64,000 bases of DNA from Ecdyonurus torrentis (GCA_949318235.1 OX439137.1:16956781-17020780); one strand, 5' to 3'. Positions 34,101-45,336 are shown, numbered from the stretch's first letter. A program made the numbers and translations. Notes: generated from the sequence alone by a model not told the origin.

Positions 34101-34690
34101 GGTATTATGTATTTTTATTAAGATTAAAATTACGTGGTATATTAATAGATGCAAGTTTATTACCATTATCAGAACATAATAAATTTATTTTATCAGTTAG
34201 GGAAGATGGAAAAGTAATGGAAAAATTTACAACTGAAAATGGTAAAAATGTTATGAAAAAAAATTACGCATTAAATATAGATCCAAAATCACGATTATTA
34301 AAAATTATATCTAAATATATTTTAGGTGTTAATATGCGACAAATCTTTGATTTTTCTTATTATTTTGCTGTATGTTTAGAACATAGTGCAGATGAATTGA
34401 AATTACAATCTCAAGTATTAGATTTAAAACAAGAGATAAGAAGAGTAAGAGATGAATCAAAGAAAAATATAAATGTATTACAAGAATTAAAAATAAATCA
34501 AAATTCTATTTCTAATCAAATTACTGAATTAAATGAATCTGTTAATAATCAGATACAAAATTTTGAAGATTTAAAAAAGAATTTAATGTCACAAAATAAT
34601 ACTTTACAGCATCAGATTTCTGATTTAGCTTATCAAGTTAGGTTAATGTCAGAGATTTTTAAAGTTAGGTCTAGAGCTGAGAATCAGTAA
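30343..34690 (+). CDS. TRPA-like ankyrin-repeat cation channel
   Basis: Two exons, 30343-30528 and 31868-34690, join in phase 0 (GCTGCT|GTAAGT donor, TTTCACAG acceptor) to give about 1002 residues. The N-terminal half holds divergent ankyrin repeats (for example YGQCAIHYAAYNN near residue 180, HPLLLAAEKGFWDVV near 340, and RGDTALKLSIKS near 435). The membrane domain starts near residue 545 with LLNLLLYLCFVVSL and has six hydrophobic segments. The pore loop SFKTLVMLAGEFE lies near 705 and S6 VLFVVAIAVILMNLLNALAVSD near 740, followed by a TRP-like helix with EAIRRDAEIISLQAK. The last 100 residues are a predicted coiled coil. The pore and S6 wording matches TRPA-family channels such as pyrexia/painless, which pass cations in sensory signalling. 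The first exon is GC-rich and most of exon 2 uses A/T-ending codons. An upstream exon is likely, since the first exon follows an acceptor. Confidence 0.93.
30537..30660 (+). repeat. GGTTGCAC-family repeat fragment
   Basis: The block GGTTGCACTTATATTTAAGA, CATTTGGTGGTCAG, AGGCCAGCATAGGAAAAA recurs at 45337-45470 and in diverged form at 51262-51465. It lies just inside the TRPA-like intron. Confidence 0.6.
30755..31145 (-). repeat. MITE family 1, end fragment plus adjacent copy
   Basis: 30755-30835 is a CRE-side end on the minus strand (CRE mutated to TGATGTAA). 30836-31145 is a second minus-strand copy with its body, a poly-A expansion at 31078-31106 and CTATGCTGAGCAATG. Both lie in the TRPA-like intron. 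Confidence 0.75.
31467..31798. repeat. Inverted-repeat MITE, CACTCTAAAAA ends
   Basis: The left arm CACTCTAAAAAAAAAAGTGT then GAAAAGCTTGTACACAG pairs with CTGTGTACAAGCTTTTCAAC ... TTTTTTAGTGTG at the right. A CRE lies at 31542-31549. It ends 70 bp before the large TRPA-like exon. Confidence 0.85.
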
Positions 34691-34786
34691 TTAATTATTT
34701 AGTTAATGTAAATATGTATCTTGCTACGCGGAAAAAATTACTTTCTATGGCAGGTACATGAATCCTGTACATTACAATAGGTACAC

Positions 34787-34788
<2 letters not shown>

Positions 34789-34820
<32 letters not shown>

Positions 34821-35201
34821 TGCCCGATTGTTATCGTGCTATACACCAATCCCAGTACCAGTCAAGACATTGTCTTATCGACATGTAAGGACTTTCCAAT
34901 TAATAGAAAAGCACACACGGGCCGGCCACGGCCTAAGTACACAGCCCGGCATTCGCCATGACAGCCTAGAGAAACCGTGGAAACATCTAGGCAGGCTGGT
35001 CGGTGCAATCACATCAATCATGCACCTCCCAAATACTGTGCGTCGTCATGGAATGCATGTAAACATGTAAACATGCATCGTACAATGTGTTGTGCTCTCA
35101 CACTTCACGTACGCACCCAGCAGTGGCTCGAACCTATACTCGGTGTGGAGTACAAAGTTGCGTGTCAGCTGCCTTCACCACTCGGTCATACCAGCTTGGT
35201 A
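34789..35201 (-). mobile_element. Full-length tRNA-derived SINE
   Basis: Read on the minus strand: a tRNA-like head with A box TGACCGAGTGG (35188-35178) in the context GGTATGACCGAGTGGTGAAG, as in Leu/Ser-type tRNAs, then B box GGTTCGAGCC (35134-35125). A body follows with TTTCTCTAGGCTGTCATGGC and GGCCGGCCCGTGTGTGCTTT, and the poly-A tail lies at 34817-34789. AGGTACACA before the tail and TGGTACTCA after the head may be a decayed target duplication. It is not a tRNA gene: the head has no matching acceptor stem closure that I can see. Confidence 0.85.
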
Positions 35202-35429
35202 CTCAAATTAAATTATTAGTACTTAAATTTGGAACAGGTAGTTATAAACTACAAAACCATTATACAATTATATTATATATTTTATGTATTATTATGTTAT
35301 GTAGTATAATCACTGTACCCTGTACAATATAGAATACATTATGTTATTGCTACATTCATTAAACACTTGCTATATTGTAGAGCACAAATGTTGTTATTTT
35401 GTAATAACATAAGTAATTATGCTGAACAT
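35202..35429. other. AT-rich spacer with GCATAA-type fragment
   Basis: Short palindromic AT blocks resembling the GCATAA family. No gene is seen. Confidence 0.45.
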
Positions 35430-35600
35430 CTTAAAGAGCCCCTCGCCTCAAAAACCTTCTGTACTCTTACAAAATGGGGAGAAAACTTGTAAAGTAGGCA
35501 ACCTGAGCCACAATTTCTATTTTAGACCCGTAATTGATGAAGTCATGAATTCCTAAAGTTGCCTACTTTACAGTTTTTTCTAATTATGTTGTCAGAATTA
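35430..35600 (+). repeat. MITE family 5, partial copy
   Basis: Starts TTAAAGAGCCCCTCGCCTCA and shares GGGAGAAAACTTGTAAAGTA and TGCCTACTTTACAGT with the complete copy at 41280-41611. The right end is missing. Confidence 0.75.
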
Positions 35601-35705
35601 CCACGAAAAAATGACGACGGTCTAATGTTTTTTTAAATGAGATTATGCATAATTTTTGGGACAATTAGGAAATAGGGTAACAGTTTTACTAACAAGTCTA
35701 ATAAT

Positions 35706-35707
<2 letters not shown>

Positions 35708-35775
<68 letters not shown>
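35708..35775. repeat. (GA)n microsatellite
   Basis: A pure GA run of about 68 bp. A poly-T run follows at 35846-35868. Confidence 0.97.
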
Positions 35776-35781
<6 letters not shown>

Positions 35782-35869
35782 TAATATTACATTGTATAAC
35801 ATTAATATAGCTTTGATTTCTAAAATTTAATTCATAATAAGCTCTTTTTTTTTTTTTTTTTTTTTTTAC

Positions 35870-37046
35870 TGATGTAATAAAAGATAGTATAAAATGTATT
35901 GTAGAAATTCTGTAACTTTTTGTTCTTATATTATAAGTGTTTAAAGAAATTGTGTACAGTAAATATTTTGTACCTTTTTTTTATTAATAAAAAACATTTA
36001 AATTATAATAATATTGGTTATTTCATGTACCCCTTATATTAATACTCAAATTTCTTATCGATTTTGTTAAGGATTGTATATAGATGGCTTGCATCTCAAA
36101 ATCTAAAAAGAAAACTTCAAAATTTTATGATGCCATTTGAAAGTTAATAGTAACAGCTATCAATATGATAAAATTTTCAGAACCCGTGACCATCAGATAA
36201 GAGAGAAATTAATTATTGAATTTAACATGGGCTCCTATGGGACTAAAACTTGAAAAAATCATAATTAAAAATCTAGCGTGGTGACCCCTCAAAATTTTTA
36301 CATTTTTGAAGATACCTAATCCTAGTGTATCACTGTGCAAAATTTCAGATTTTTCTGTCTTTACAATTTTTTAGTCAAATCCCGCAGTAGCTGATTTCCC
36401 GCCTTAATGTATTCATGAACAATATTCACTAGTCATAATGTATATACATGAAGTCATATTATACATGATCACACATGCGCATATAGCTACATTATTTATA
36501 TTAACTTTGACCTGGTCCACTTCCTTCTTCCCCCTTTTTTTCAATCTTTTTTTTATACAAATCAACTATATCCAAGAAAGAAAGAGCTCTCCAAGATTAC
36601 AATAATCAATTCCCATTAATAATAAGAAATTCTCCTTCCATATATTAGATCACAATTAAAGAAGCATTTGTTTAAACGCTTTATATGTATAGTGGACTGA
36701 TTTTTTTAAAATTAATAAATTAAATAAAGCGAAGAAAAAAAAAATAAAAAAATAATGGATTTGAAAAAAAGAAGTTATAATATGAAAATTTGTAGATTTT
36801 TTTATAGATATTTGTATTACTAATTAAAATTTATCAAAATAAATAAAATATTATGTAACATAAAAATTATTTTAAAAGAATGGATGTTTTATTTAATATA
36901 TTTAAAGTGTTAAACCATTTTATGAATTTTAACCAATTGATTAATTATAAACATGCCTCCAGGTAGATGGCCGGATTACAGGAGAACGCCACGACTCCTG
37001 ATATTATTATTTAATAATATCATATTCAATGCAGACAAACCGTGTA
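35870..37046. other. Gene-free stretch
   Basis: 36100-36390 is a decayed relative of the element at 19661-19998. The rest is AT-rich without visible genes. Confidence 0.5.
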
Positions 37047-37186
37047 TATAGGTTGTATGCATTCATGTTAAAGACGACGCTATGTTGGATAACTCAATAA
37101 CATATATATGGGTGGCATATGAAAATAACTCATTTAGGTAGTTTAAAAACACTATGCAATATTTTTGAGAGCATTGATTCTGTACA

Positions 37187-37265
<79 letters not shown>

Positions 37266-37268
37266 ATT
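37047..37268 (-). repeat. MITE family 1 truncated by (AAAT)n
   Basis: The right-end half is present (GGTTGTATGCATTCATGTTA, GGATAACTCAATAACAT, TATTTTTGAGAGCATTGAT). It then passes directly into about 21 copies of AAAT at 37184-37268, so a microsatellite has replaced the rest. Confidence 0.8.
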
Positions 37269-37603
37269 AATAAATTAATTAATAAATAATCGTCCTTATT
37301 CAAAAAAAGCATAAAAGAAAATACAATTTTTGAAAGGGCGAGGTTTAAGCCTGACAATATGTCTAGCCCATTCTTACATAATAATATGTAGAAAGAAAAA
37401 CTTTTATAAATATAATATATGCAATTTTAATCATTGTTTTCACATCTTCAGAAATTGATAATATACATGTAAAATTTATTTTATATAACATAATTTTATA
37501 ATATAATCTGCCGTAAATATAAGATTTAAGTGTGAGATGATCAAATTATTAAAATTAAATTTATACTTTTTTTTTCACCTCTAGACATTCCCCCCCACGT
37601 TTT
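37269..37603. other. AT-rich spacer
   Basis: No feature is seen. Confidence 0.5.
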
Positions 37604-37692
37604 AAGGCTGTCGTGGCAAATGTCGGGCTGTGTATAAGGCTGTGGCCGGCCCGTGTATATGCGGTTTCCATTGTAAACTCGTTATTACGACT
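37604..37692 (+). mobile_element. SINE fragment
   Basis: AAGGCTGTCGTGGCAAATGT, CGGGCTGTGTATAAGG and GGCCGGCCCGTGTATATG match the SINE body with several substitutions. Head and tail are missing. Confidence 0.7.
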
Positions 37693-37713
37693 TCTGTTTT
37701 GATGAGAAAAAAT

Positions 37714-38030
37714 AGGGTGGTTTCATTCCTGTAAAAGTCGGCGCCATAAGTGAGCGCTAAATAACATTGGCCACTATAGAAAAATGACTCATTTTACCAG
37801 TTTAAAAATACTCCGCAATATTTTGAGAGCATTGATGTTGTTAACAGGTTGAACTATGGTTTCAAGTATGTAAGAAAAATAATAATAATAAAAAAAAAAA
37901 AAAAAAAAGTTTTTTTCCCAAATAAAATACCCAAAAACTACGTTTGTCCTATGCTGAGCAATGTTATTCATTGCTCAAGAAGAACATCGAAAAGCATTTA
38001 TTATGACGTCATGCGCACACACCGTATAGA
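37714..38030 (-). repeat. MITE family 1, near-complete copy
   Basis: Runs from ATAGGGTGGTTTCATTCCTG through the usual blocks to the CRE at 38004-38011 and the end GCGCACACACCGTATA. A poly-A run interrupts it near 37890. Confidence 0.85.
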
Positions 38031-38409
38031 AGGCGTAGCACGATATCACAATATGGTGGAGGGAAAAAATACAATGTAAAAAAAAATTTAATAAAAATTA
38101 ATAATAATAAATAAATAAATAATAAAAAAAATTAAAATTATTCAAATATAAGTATCCAGAATTACGAAATAATTTTTACTTACCTTTTTGTGTACTGCGT
38201 GGTATCACATGTATAAACAAAAGGATACAGGAAGTCAATACGTCATATATACATACACCAGTCGTGGTTTTATATCTTGGTTCATATGTTTTTTACTTCC
38301 CTGTATAATGTGACTATAATTCTAAAGTATTGAAATATCGTGTTAGAAATGTACTAATTTTTACTGAATAGTGTCTCTATTTTATAAAGTTAAAGCATTA
38401 TATTTCACT

Positions 38410-41400
38410 ATGTTAATAACATTCAGTACTTTTCACAAACTGTGCATTTGGAGTTTAGTTTTGAATACGTTACTAATAGGTAAGTAGTAATGTAATAAAA
38501 AATATTAAGTTTCTTAGATTTTAAAATATTAATTGGAGGCTTTTTCTTATAGGGTGTATGCGCATGACGTCATTTTAATGCGCTTGTGTGTTATATTAAT
38601 GGATATATAAAAAAAAACATAGCTCAGCATAGGACAAACTTTCTTTTTGGCTATTTTCTTTGATGGGAAATTGCTTAATTTTTTGTTATTTATTATTTTT
38701 CTCACATACTTGGGATAGTAAATCAACCTGTTAACAGCATCAATGTTCTCAAAAATATTGCTTTATAGTATTTTAAACTAGAAAAATATTCATTTTCCTA
38801 TGCAGCCCATGTTATAGGGTCTATGCATTCATGTTTAAGTCGACGTTATGTTGGATAACTCAATAACATGGGTGGCATAGGACAAATAAATCATTTTGCC
38901 AGTTTAAAAACACTATGTAATATTTTTGAGAGCATTGATGTTGTAAATATGTTGAATTATAATCTCAAGTATGTGAGAAAAATAACAATAAAATTTTTTA
39001 AACAAATTTCCCAAAGAAAATTGGCTTAAAGGAAGTTTGTTCTATGCTGAGCAATGTTATTCACTACTCCAGTATGGCCTCCAAGCGCAATGACGTCATC
39101 CGCATACACCCTATTGAGTGATGAGCGCAAGGATAAGCGCAAGTTTGTAGGGCTACGGAAGGGCTTTGGAGCATCATATATGAGGCAATGAGCACTTCTT
39201 CTCATTATCTAACATATTGGAAAAGCCGCATGTTGTAATCCCTGAATTTCCTTTTTAATATTCTTCCGCGGATACAACATATGAAAAAGAGTGCGATCCC
39301 AGATTATTAATAATCTTTATTAAGGTGCATATATACAGGGCTATTTCAGCCATAATACATGAGCCTTGGCCATAAATAGAGCCAATAATATTACAATAAA
39401 AAGAAGATAACAGTACAATAGGCAAAATTTTGTAAAACCTTTTGGTAGCTCAAAAACAACTCTAATGGATTAACCTTCTATCTTTTAACAGAGTGGAACC
39501 ATCCTCGTAGAATTTTTTTTTTTTTTTTTTTAATTAGTAACTTAAACTTATCGTTTCTGAATCTACTTTATTAACATAGTGTATTGCCCTTTTTTCAATT
39601 CCTATTTAAATATAGTGTTTTGGGGAACAGAAGAAAATAACCTTGATATTATACTTAAAGGAATTGACCAGAGAAAAACATATGAGCATTTATGTCACAA
39701 AACAATTGATGCTCTTGATTGGACTTATATAAATACTATAAATAGCTAATTAGTTTGTCTCAAAACCCAACTGTAGCTCCGTAACAGTGATCAGAAATTT
39801 TCAATTTATGCAACCCGCACAACATTTTCATACTAATTTTTGCATGTTTCTGACGCCATAAACATGAATATTCACTCAAATTGTATACTTTACAGTATTT
39901 TCACGTTCTCTCGTGGGGCTACATTAGTATTCTGGTAAAAATTGTCATAAGTTTTGAAGATCCCATTTTATGACTATTCATTAAAAAGCACATTTTGTTT
40001 TATGTGGTATATGGCTTTAACGTTAAGTTGATTTCATATAAAACTATAACTTTAACGATAACTCTAATTTGTCCTAATTTTTAACGATAATAATTTATAC
40101 ATTAACGACTGCAAGACTGCTTGCTTGATTGATTGGTAAAATTATTTATTAAAGCCATAGACCACATAAAACAACATGTGCTATTAAATTATTAAACAAG
40201 AAATGGGATCTTTAAAACTGATGACAATTTTTAACAGAATGTTAATGTAGCCCCACGAGAGAGCGTAGAAAAAATTGTAAAGTTATGCAATTTGCGTGAA
40301 AATTCATGTTTATGACGTCAGAAATATGCATAAATTAGTATGAAAATGTTGTGCGGGTAGCATAAATCGAATATTCTGATCATTGTAGCAATGATGGAGC
40401 TACAGAGCTACTGTTGGGTTTTGAAACAAACTATATAATGTTTAATTTTGTAAATCCCATTAAGTGTTTTGTGATATAAATGCTTATGTTTTTCTCTGGT
40501 CTATTCCTTTCATATATTTTTGTGTAACAGAGATACAGTGTGACCAATGCACAAAAGATCAACCTGCTGCCCATATTTTGTCATGTTCAGACATGACAGC
40601 GGATGCTAAAGTCTCCATGACCAGAAACTGTGTTTGTAAAACCAACTGCTTGTCTATCAAACTGAAATGTCTGAGTGGAGGTAACTGGAGTCAAAACTTC
40701 CAGGACTGTGATGGTAAGTGAGGTCAAAGGTTATGGTCACTTTACGGAGAATGTATTTATTTTGTAAATTAACACGGAAAAAAAAATATTGCTGTTACTC
40801 GTAAATATTTCACTACAAAACTTGTTCATATTGTCAAGCCCAGAGGGTTATACTGGGCTTGTTGGTACCCAAACAAGTGACGTCACAGATGTTAGTGAGC
40901 CCCCCCCCCCCGGTTGGTACCAGGTTTATTAGTATACTAATAAACCTGTATAGTATAAATTAGTATACAAATATTTAAAATATATTTGAAATAAAACACA
41001 AGATTTAACATTATAGGTAAATTTGACATTTATTGTTATTATTGATACTATTTATAGATTGTTAGTTATCAGCCTATACCTACGTCATATTGGAGTGCGT
41101 GGTCGTGAGATGTGTTCAGCGACGTTCTCTATATACCAGCGTGGTCTCGGTATCTGTGCCGTGGCCGGGCGTACAGGTGCGGTTGACTATTTCTATTAAC
41201 ATTACCATATATGTAGCCAAAACACATCTCGCGATGGCCCACATCTCCAATACTTGACAATATGATATTTCGCATTATTTTAAGGGCCCCTGGCCTCAAA
41301 AACAAATTTCCTCTCAATGATAAATCAAGAGATAGGACTATTATAAATACACATATTTTGTGCCTTAACCCTTCAGTACTCTTAATAACTAGGGAGAAAA

Positions 41401-42725
41401 CTTGTAAAGTACGTAACCCACGCTATAATTTCTATTGTAGACCCGGAATTGTTGACGTCATGAAGTCCTAAAATTGCCTACTTTACAGTATTTCAACCCC
41501 AGTTTGTGAGGCTACAGAAGGGTTGAAGGATATAATATGTGTATCAATGATGGTCCCATCTCATGAATTTTACGTTTTTTATTTAATATTTTGACACCAG
41601 GAACCCTTTAAGTACTTTGAAAGTTAAGCAGCCCCTAAAATAACATTCGCTTATCTCAGACAAAATGTTGTATTTTTTTTTTTTTTTTTTTTTTTTAGAA
41701 AACCACTCCACCGAATCCAAAGAAATTTAAATGAGAAATACTAAAGACACGCTTTTACGTCTTTTAAGCTGTATAAATGTTTTTTTAAGAATTATTTATT
41801 CAACCGATAGCCGATAATAATAGATAACCTAATAAGATAACCTCCATTAGTCGAGTGACCAATTCAAGGAGAATTATTTGATTTATTTTACTTAGGTTTA
41901 TTATTAAATTAATTAATTAGTATTAATTATCATTCTTCTTTTAGTACGCCAGTATTCACATCAACACCACAACCTCAATTTAAATGTGAATTTCAACAAC
42001 AGTGTCTTTGAGTTCACATGTGAACCTGGGTATGTTCTTCAGCAGTCAAATGTCACCGTGTACTGCGTGGCTGGAGCTATACAAGGAAAACGGCCCACAT
42101 GCATTCGTGCCAACGGTAATAACCAATAACAAAAAAAAAATTAAAACTTTATTTTTCAAGAAAAAGCATTATATAATGATATAATAATTTTTTATATAAA
42201 ATAGCATCAAAACACATGTATATATTTATTTAATAATATTTAACGTGACTTTTCGAGCACTCTGTATAGATTATTTATGAGAATTAATATTTTTAATGTA
42301 TTTTACAAATTCATTGTAAATCACTCACTCACTCACTCTCCTTAGTTCCAGCAATGACAAATACAAGTGCCCCAAGTACGATGATCAAACTCTCAAAGAA
42401 ACCTTCAACAGAAGCTGAAATAACTGAGCAACCATTCAGTTTAGAAATAATAATGGTTATTGTGGTATTAAGCATCATGGTAGTCATTCTAGTAATTATA
42501 TTTGGATTGTTGGTACGCTCGATTTATTTCAAGCAAAGTCAAGATAAACAAGTTAACTTGGAGATGAAAGTCATATCCCCAGAGGAGAATCCACCGAGAG
42601 AGAGAAAAACATCGAGATCGCAAAGTGATCCGTTACCTCCTATACCTAACTCAAGTACACATCAGGATGTTATGGAGACTGTATCTCTTACTACAGCAGA
42701 TCATAGTGAAGAGGAGGAGATTTGA
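38410..42725 (+). CDS. Sushi-like, Cys-rich type I membrane protein
   Basis: Four exons, 38410-38479, 40531-40713, 41945-42115 and 42346-42725, all join in phase 1 to give 267 residues. Exon 1 is a signal peptide (MLITFSTFHKLCIWSLVLNT...). Exon 2 is Cys-rich (EIQCDQC ... CVCKTNC ... CLSGGNW ... DCDG). Exon 3 reads as a sushi/CCP module (FEFTCEPGYVL, TVYCVAG, RPTC) but has only three of the usual four cysteines; the first is absent. Exon 4 has a Thr/Ser stalk, a transmembrane segment (IIMVIVVLSIMVVILVIIFG), a basic stop and a tail of about 70 residues with a proline-rich PLPPIP stretch and an acidic end EEEEI. Sushi modules bind proteins in complement and adhesion receptors. A cell-surface receptor role is inference, and no ligand can be named. 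All exons are symmetric phase 1, so modules can be shuffled or skipped. Confidence 0.8.
38551..38812 (+). repeat. MITE family 1 in intron 1 of the sushi-like gene
   Basis: Left end AGGGTGTATGCGCATGACG with a CRE at 38565-38572, body blocks, then a shared edge with the next inverted copy. Confidence 0.85.
38813..39115 (-). repeat. MITE family 1, complete inverted neighbour
   Basis: Runs from ATAGGGTCTATGCATTCATG to the CRE at 39091-39098 and GCATACACCCTATT. With the copy at 38551 it makes a head-to-head inverted pair with almost no spacer. Confidence 0.88.
39116..39654. other. Intron sequence
   Basis: No repeat family is recognised apart from a poly-T run at 39511-39530. Confidence 0.5.
39655..40020 (-). 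repeat. MITE family 2 (TTAA-flanked)
   Basis: TTAA at both ends, left AAGGAATTGACCAGAG, right GTGGTATATGGCTTTAA. The CRE position reads TGACGCCA. Confidence 0.9.
40149..40511 (+). repeat. MITE family 2 abutting exon 2 of the sushi-like gene
   Basis: The left end TTAAAGCCATAGACCACATA and the right end GTCTATTCCTTTCA are present, with a CRE at 40313-40320. The element ends 19 bp before the exon acceptor at 40529-40530, so its pyrimidine-rich right end lies within normal branch-point and tract distance. Confidence 0.88.
40714..41279. other. Intron 2 sequence
   Basis: Contains a C run at 40900-40910 and a CRE at 40878-40885 outside any recognised MITE. Otherwise unremarkable. Confidence 0.45.
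41280..41611 (+). repeat. MITE family 5 (TTAA-flanked)
   Basis: TTAA at 41280-41283 and 41608-41611. The ends AAGGGCCCCTGGCCTCAAAA and (complement) AAGGGTTCCTGGTGTCAAAA are imperfect inverted repeats. A CRE lies at 41453-41460. Confidence 0.85.
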
Positions 42726-43345
42726 GGTGTGCCGGTGCAGCATTACGAGTTACGAGTGTTACGGTGTCTGTATCCAGTTGATGTTCATGTATGCAGGTGG
42801 TTTGAAATGTGCCAGTGCAGTGTATAATGACGTGCCGGTGCAGCATGTTCTCATTGTGTCAAGAATTATCGAGAATTCAAAATCAAGTTTTAACTTATGG
42901 AAGTTATATAGTGTGGTTAAAAATGTGCAGTGCAGTATAAGTTGCCGGTGCAGCATGTTCATTATAAGAGTTATAGAAAATATAATCGCACTTGTATATT
43001 ATTTAGTTGTGATAAGCTGGTGATTTGAGGTGTGACAGTGCAGAATCACGTGACGTTGCAGTATAAGGTGCCGGTGCAGCATGTTCATTATGATCGAGAG
43101 TTATAGAGAATATAATCGTGTTTAATTGTATAATGTTTAGTTTATAAGCTGTAATCTGAGATGTGACAGTGTAAAATCACATATACCGTTGCAGTATAAG
43201 GTGCCAGTGCAGCATGTTTATTATGAAAGTTATATAGAGAATATAATCGCGTTTGTGTATTGTTTTGTGGTGATAAGCTGTGATTTGAGATGTGACAGTG
43301 CAGAATCACATGCCGGTGCAGAATGTTCATTATGAGATGAGTTAT
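42726..43345 (+). repeat. Degenerate tandem repeat in the 3' region of the sushi-like gene
   Basis: Begins at the stop codon. The motifs GATTTGAGGTGTG, CAGTGCAG, GTGCCGGTGCAGCATGTTCA and GAGTTATAGAGAATATAATC recur about five times with spacing of roughly 125-130 bp. It is probably transcribed as 3' UTR. Confidence 0.7.
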
Positions 43346-43477
43346 GAAAACTGTATATAAAGTTCAATTGTATATTGTATGGTATAATGCGACAACACAT
43401 CCAGAACGTGACGAGGTGTGAATTTATTCAACTCCCGCCTGCAATATGCAGGCATCCCCTGAATGCTTTAAATGTTC

Positions 43478-45133
43478 TTAAGAGGCCGTTTTACTCTCTA
43501 TACGCTGCCTGCTTGCTGCCCATTCAAATCAATGTAATCGTACTTCCAAGATTTCTCCGCAACTAATACACCTAGAGATGCCAAATTTTTAACACATTAT
43601 TACAAATATATTATCTAGACCTTCACTGAGCCGATTTTCGATATCTTTTTTTGTTCTGTTTTTAACCAATTAAAAAGTTGCTATTGGGTTTATAAAAAAA
43701 GCGCTCTTTGAATGCCTTCGTTTTTTTAATAGCTTTTCAATGGTTTAAATATAATTTATATCCGATGCTTAATTAATTAATTAAATTGGAATTACGATGT
43801 TATATTTATTGTACTAGGGAAATGCGCCACTGTGGACACTTATAGAAGTATGTTCTATTTTGCTTTTAGTCGAGTATTTTTCAATATTTTCTATCATCAC
43901 GATATATACTTTTATTATTGCTAAGAAAGTGTACGAAGGTCAGCTTAGTAAACTCCCAAAACAGCGGATGTTATGTAAAATATTATCTCGTCTAATATCA
44001 GAGTAGTTTATAGGTGAATGAGAAAAAAAAATGACTATGCGAGTTGCTGGCTAGACATAATCAAGCTAACATTCAATAATCTGTATAATGTTGGGACCTT
44101 ATAAAATTATTAAAAATGTCATGATTGCGATTTAGTTATGGTCATCGCAGGTCAAGCATTGCTTTCATCTTAAAGAAAATATATTTAAAGTTATTTACCC
44201 CATAATTAGAAGAAAAAAAAAATGAAGAAGAGAAGTAAGAAAAAAAATTTTGATCAAAAGGATTAAGATTGTGGTAACTACAGGCTTATTAATTAATATT
44301 GAACTATCATATTATAATTAAATAAAACAATTTTTGAAAAAAAGAAGGGGAAAAAAAAAGCTTAAAAAAATGCACACGATATTTTTAGATTTATATACGT
44401 GCAATATATATAATGATAAAAAAATAAAATTATAAAAGTACAATATTATACTAAAACAACAATTTGGAAGAAAATAAATCGATATTATCGGCACACTAAG
44501 AAAATGGATATATTATTAATAAATTAAAATATTTGGACAATATCACTTATTTTTATTTTAATGCAAATATATTATATTGCTTGCAAATAATTTATATAAT
44601 TATACACCTTTCTGATGAACTGTCACGATTTGGAGATCAACGGCAATTTATTTTCATCTTCAAATTTGTGTTTTCGTTTATATAATATTATTACTTATTA
44701 TTTATATTGTATCATTTGCACGTAGACTTTTAAAAGTTAATATATTTTTATTGTAATATGCATTATCATATTTGCATGGAAGAAGCAAATTGCATATTTC
44801 TATGATTTTATTTTTTCCTTTTACAATATTATACAAAAAATAAATAAATGCGTTATATTATAATATTATAAGAATGTTTGCTGTCTATAGATTCAATATT
44901 ATGTAAAAAAAAATACTCTCTTCGTTCTTTGCAAGGCTCGAGCTTGATTTGAAACCTGTTATCACTGCCTTACATACCAATCTATTGTATTCGTTTCCTG
45001 TGATTATTGGTCACTCTGATGACGTATGACCACTCGATTTCAGTCATTTAAGTTTCCTGCCTTATCTTAGATTTTGATCTTTTAGACAGTTTGTTTACAT
45101 TTATATTTTCCAGAGAGTAAAACGGCCTCTTAA
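43478..45133. mobile_element. 1.66-kb TTAA-flanked transposon, perfect ends
   Basis: TTAAGAGGCCGTTTTACTCT at 43478 and its exact complement ending at 45133 form a terminal inverted repeat that is perfect over 22 bp including the TTAA. TTAA duplications are the hallmark of piggyBac-type insertion. No frame of transposase size is present, so it is a non-autonomous derivative. The interior is AT-rich. Confidence 0.8.
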
Positions 45134-45336
45134 TAACTAGAATTTTACTTCTAATATGGACCCTCTGCACCAGACCACATCACTGTCTCAAAGATCATTA
45201 GCACAAGTTTAACATTTATGTTTTTTTCCTCAATTATGGCATCTTGCTGTAATGACCATTAACACAGGGATGTGCTCTGGTTCGCAGAGTGTACGTATGT
45301 TTCATTAAATGGAACATTACAAGTAAAATGCAATAT
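45134..45336. other. Spacer
   Basis: No feature is seen. Confidence 0.4.

Noticed and set aside
35125..35201. Possible tRNA gene on the minus strand
   Set aside because: A and B boxes are present, but the sequence continues into a SINE body with a poly-A tail and has no closed cloverleaf that I can build.
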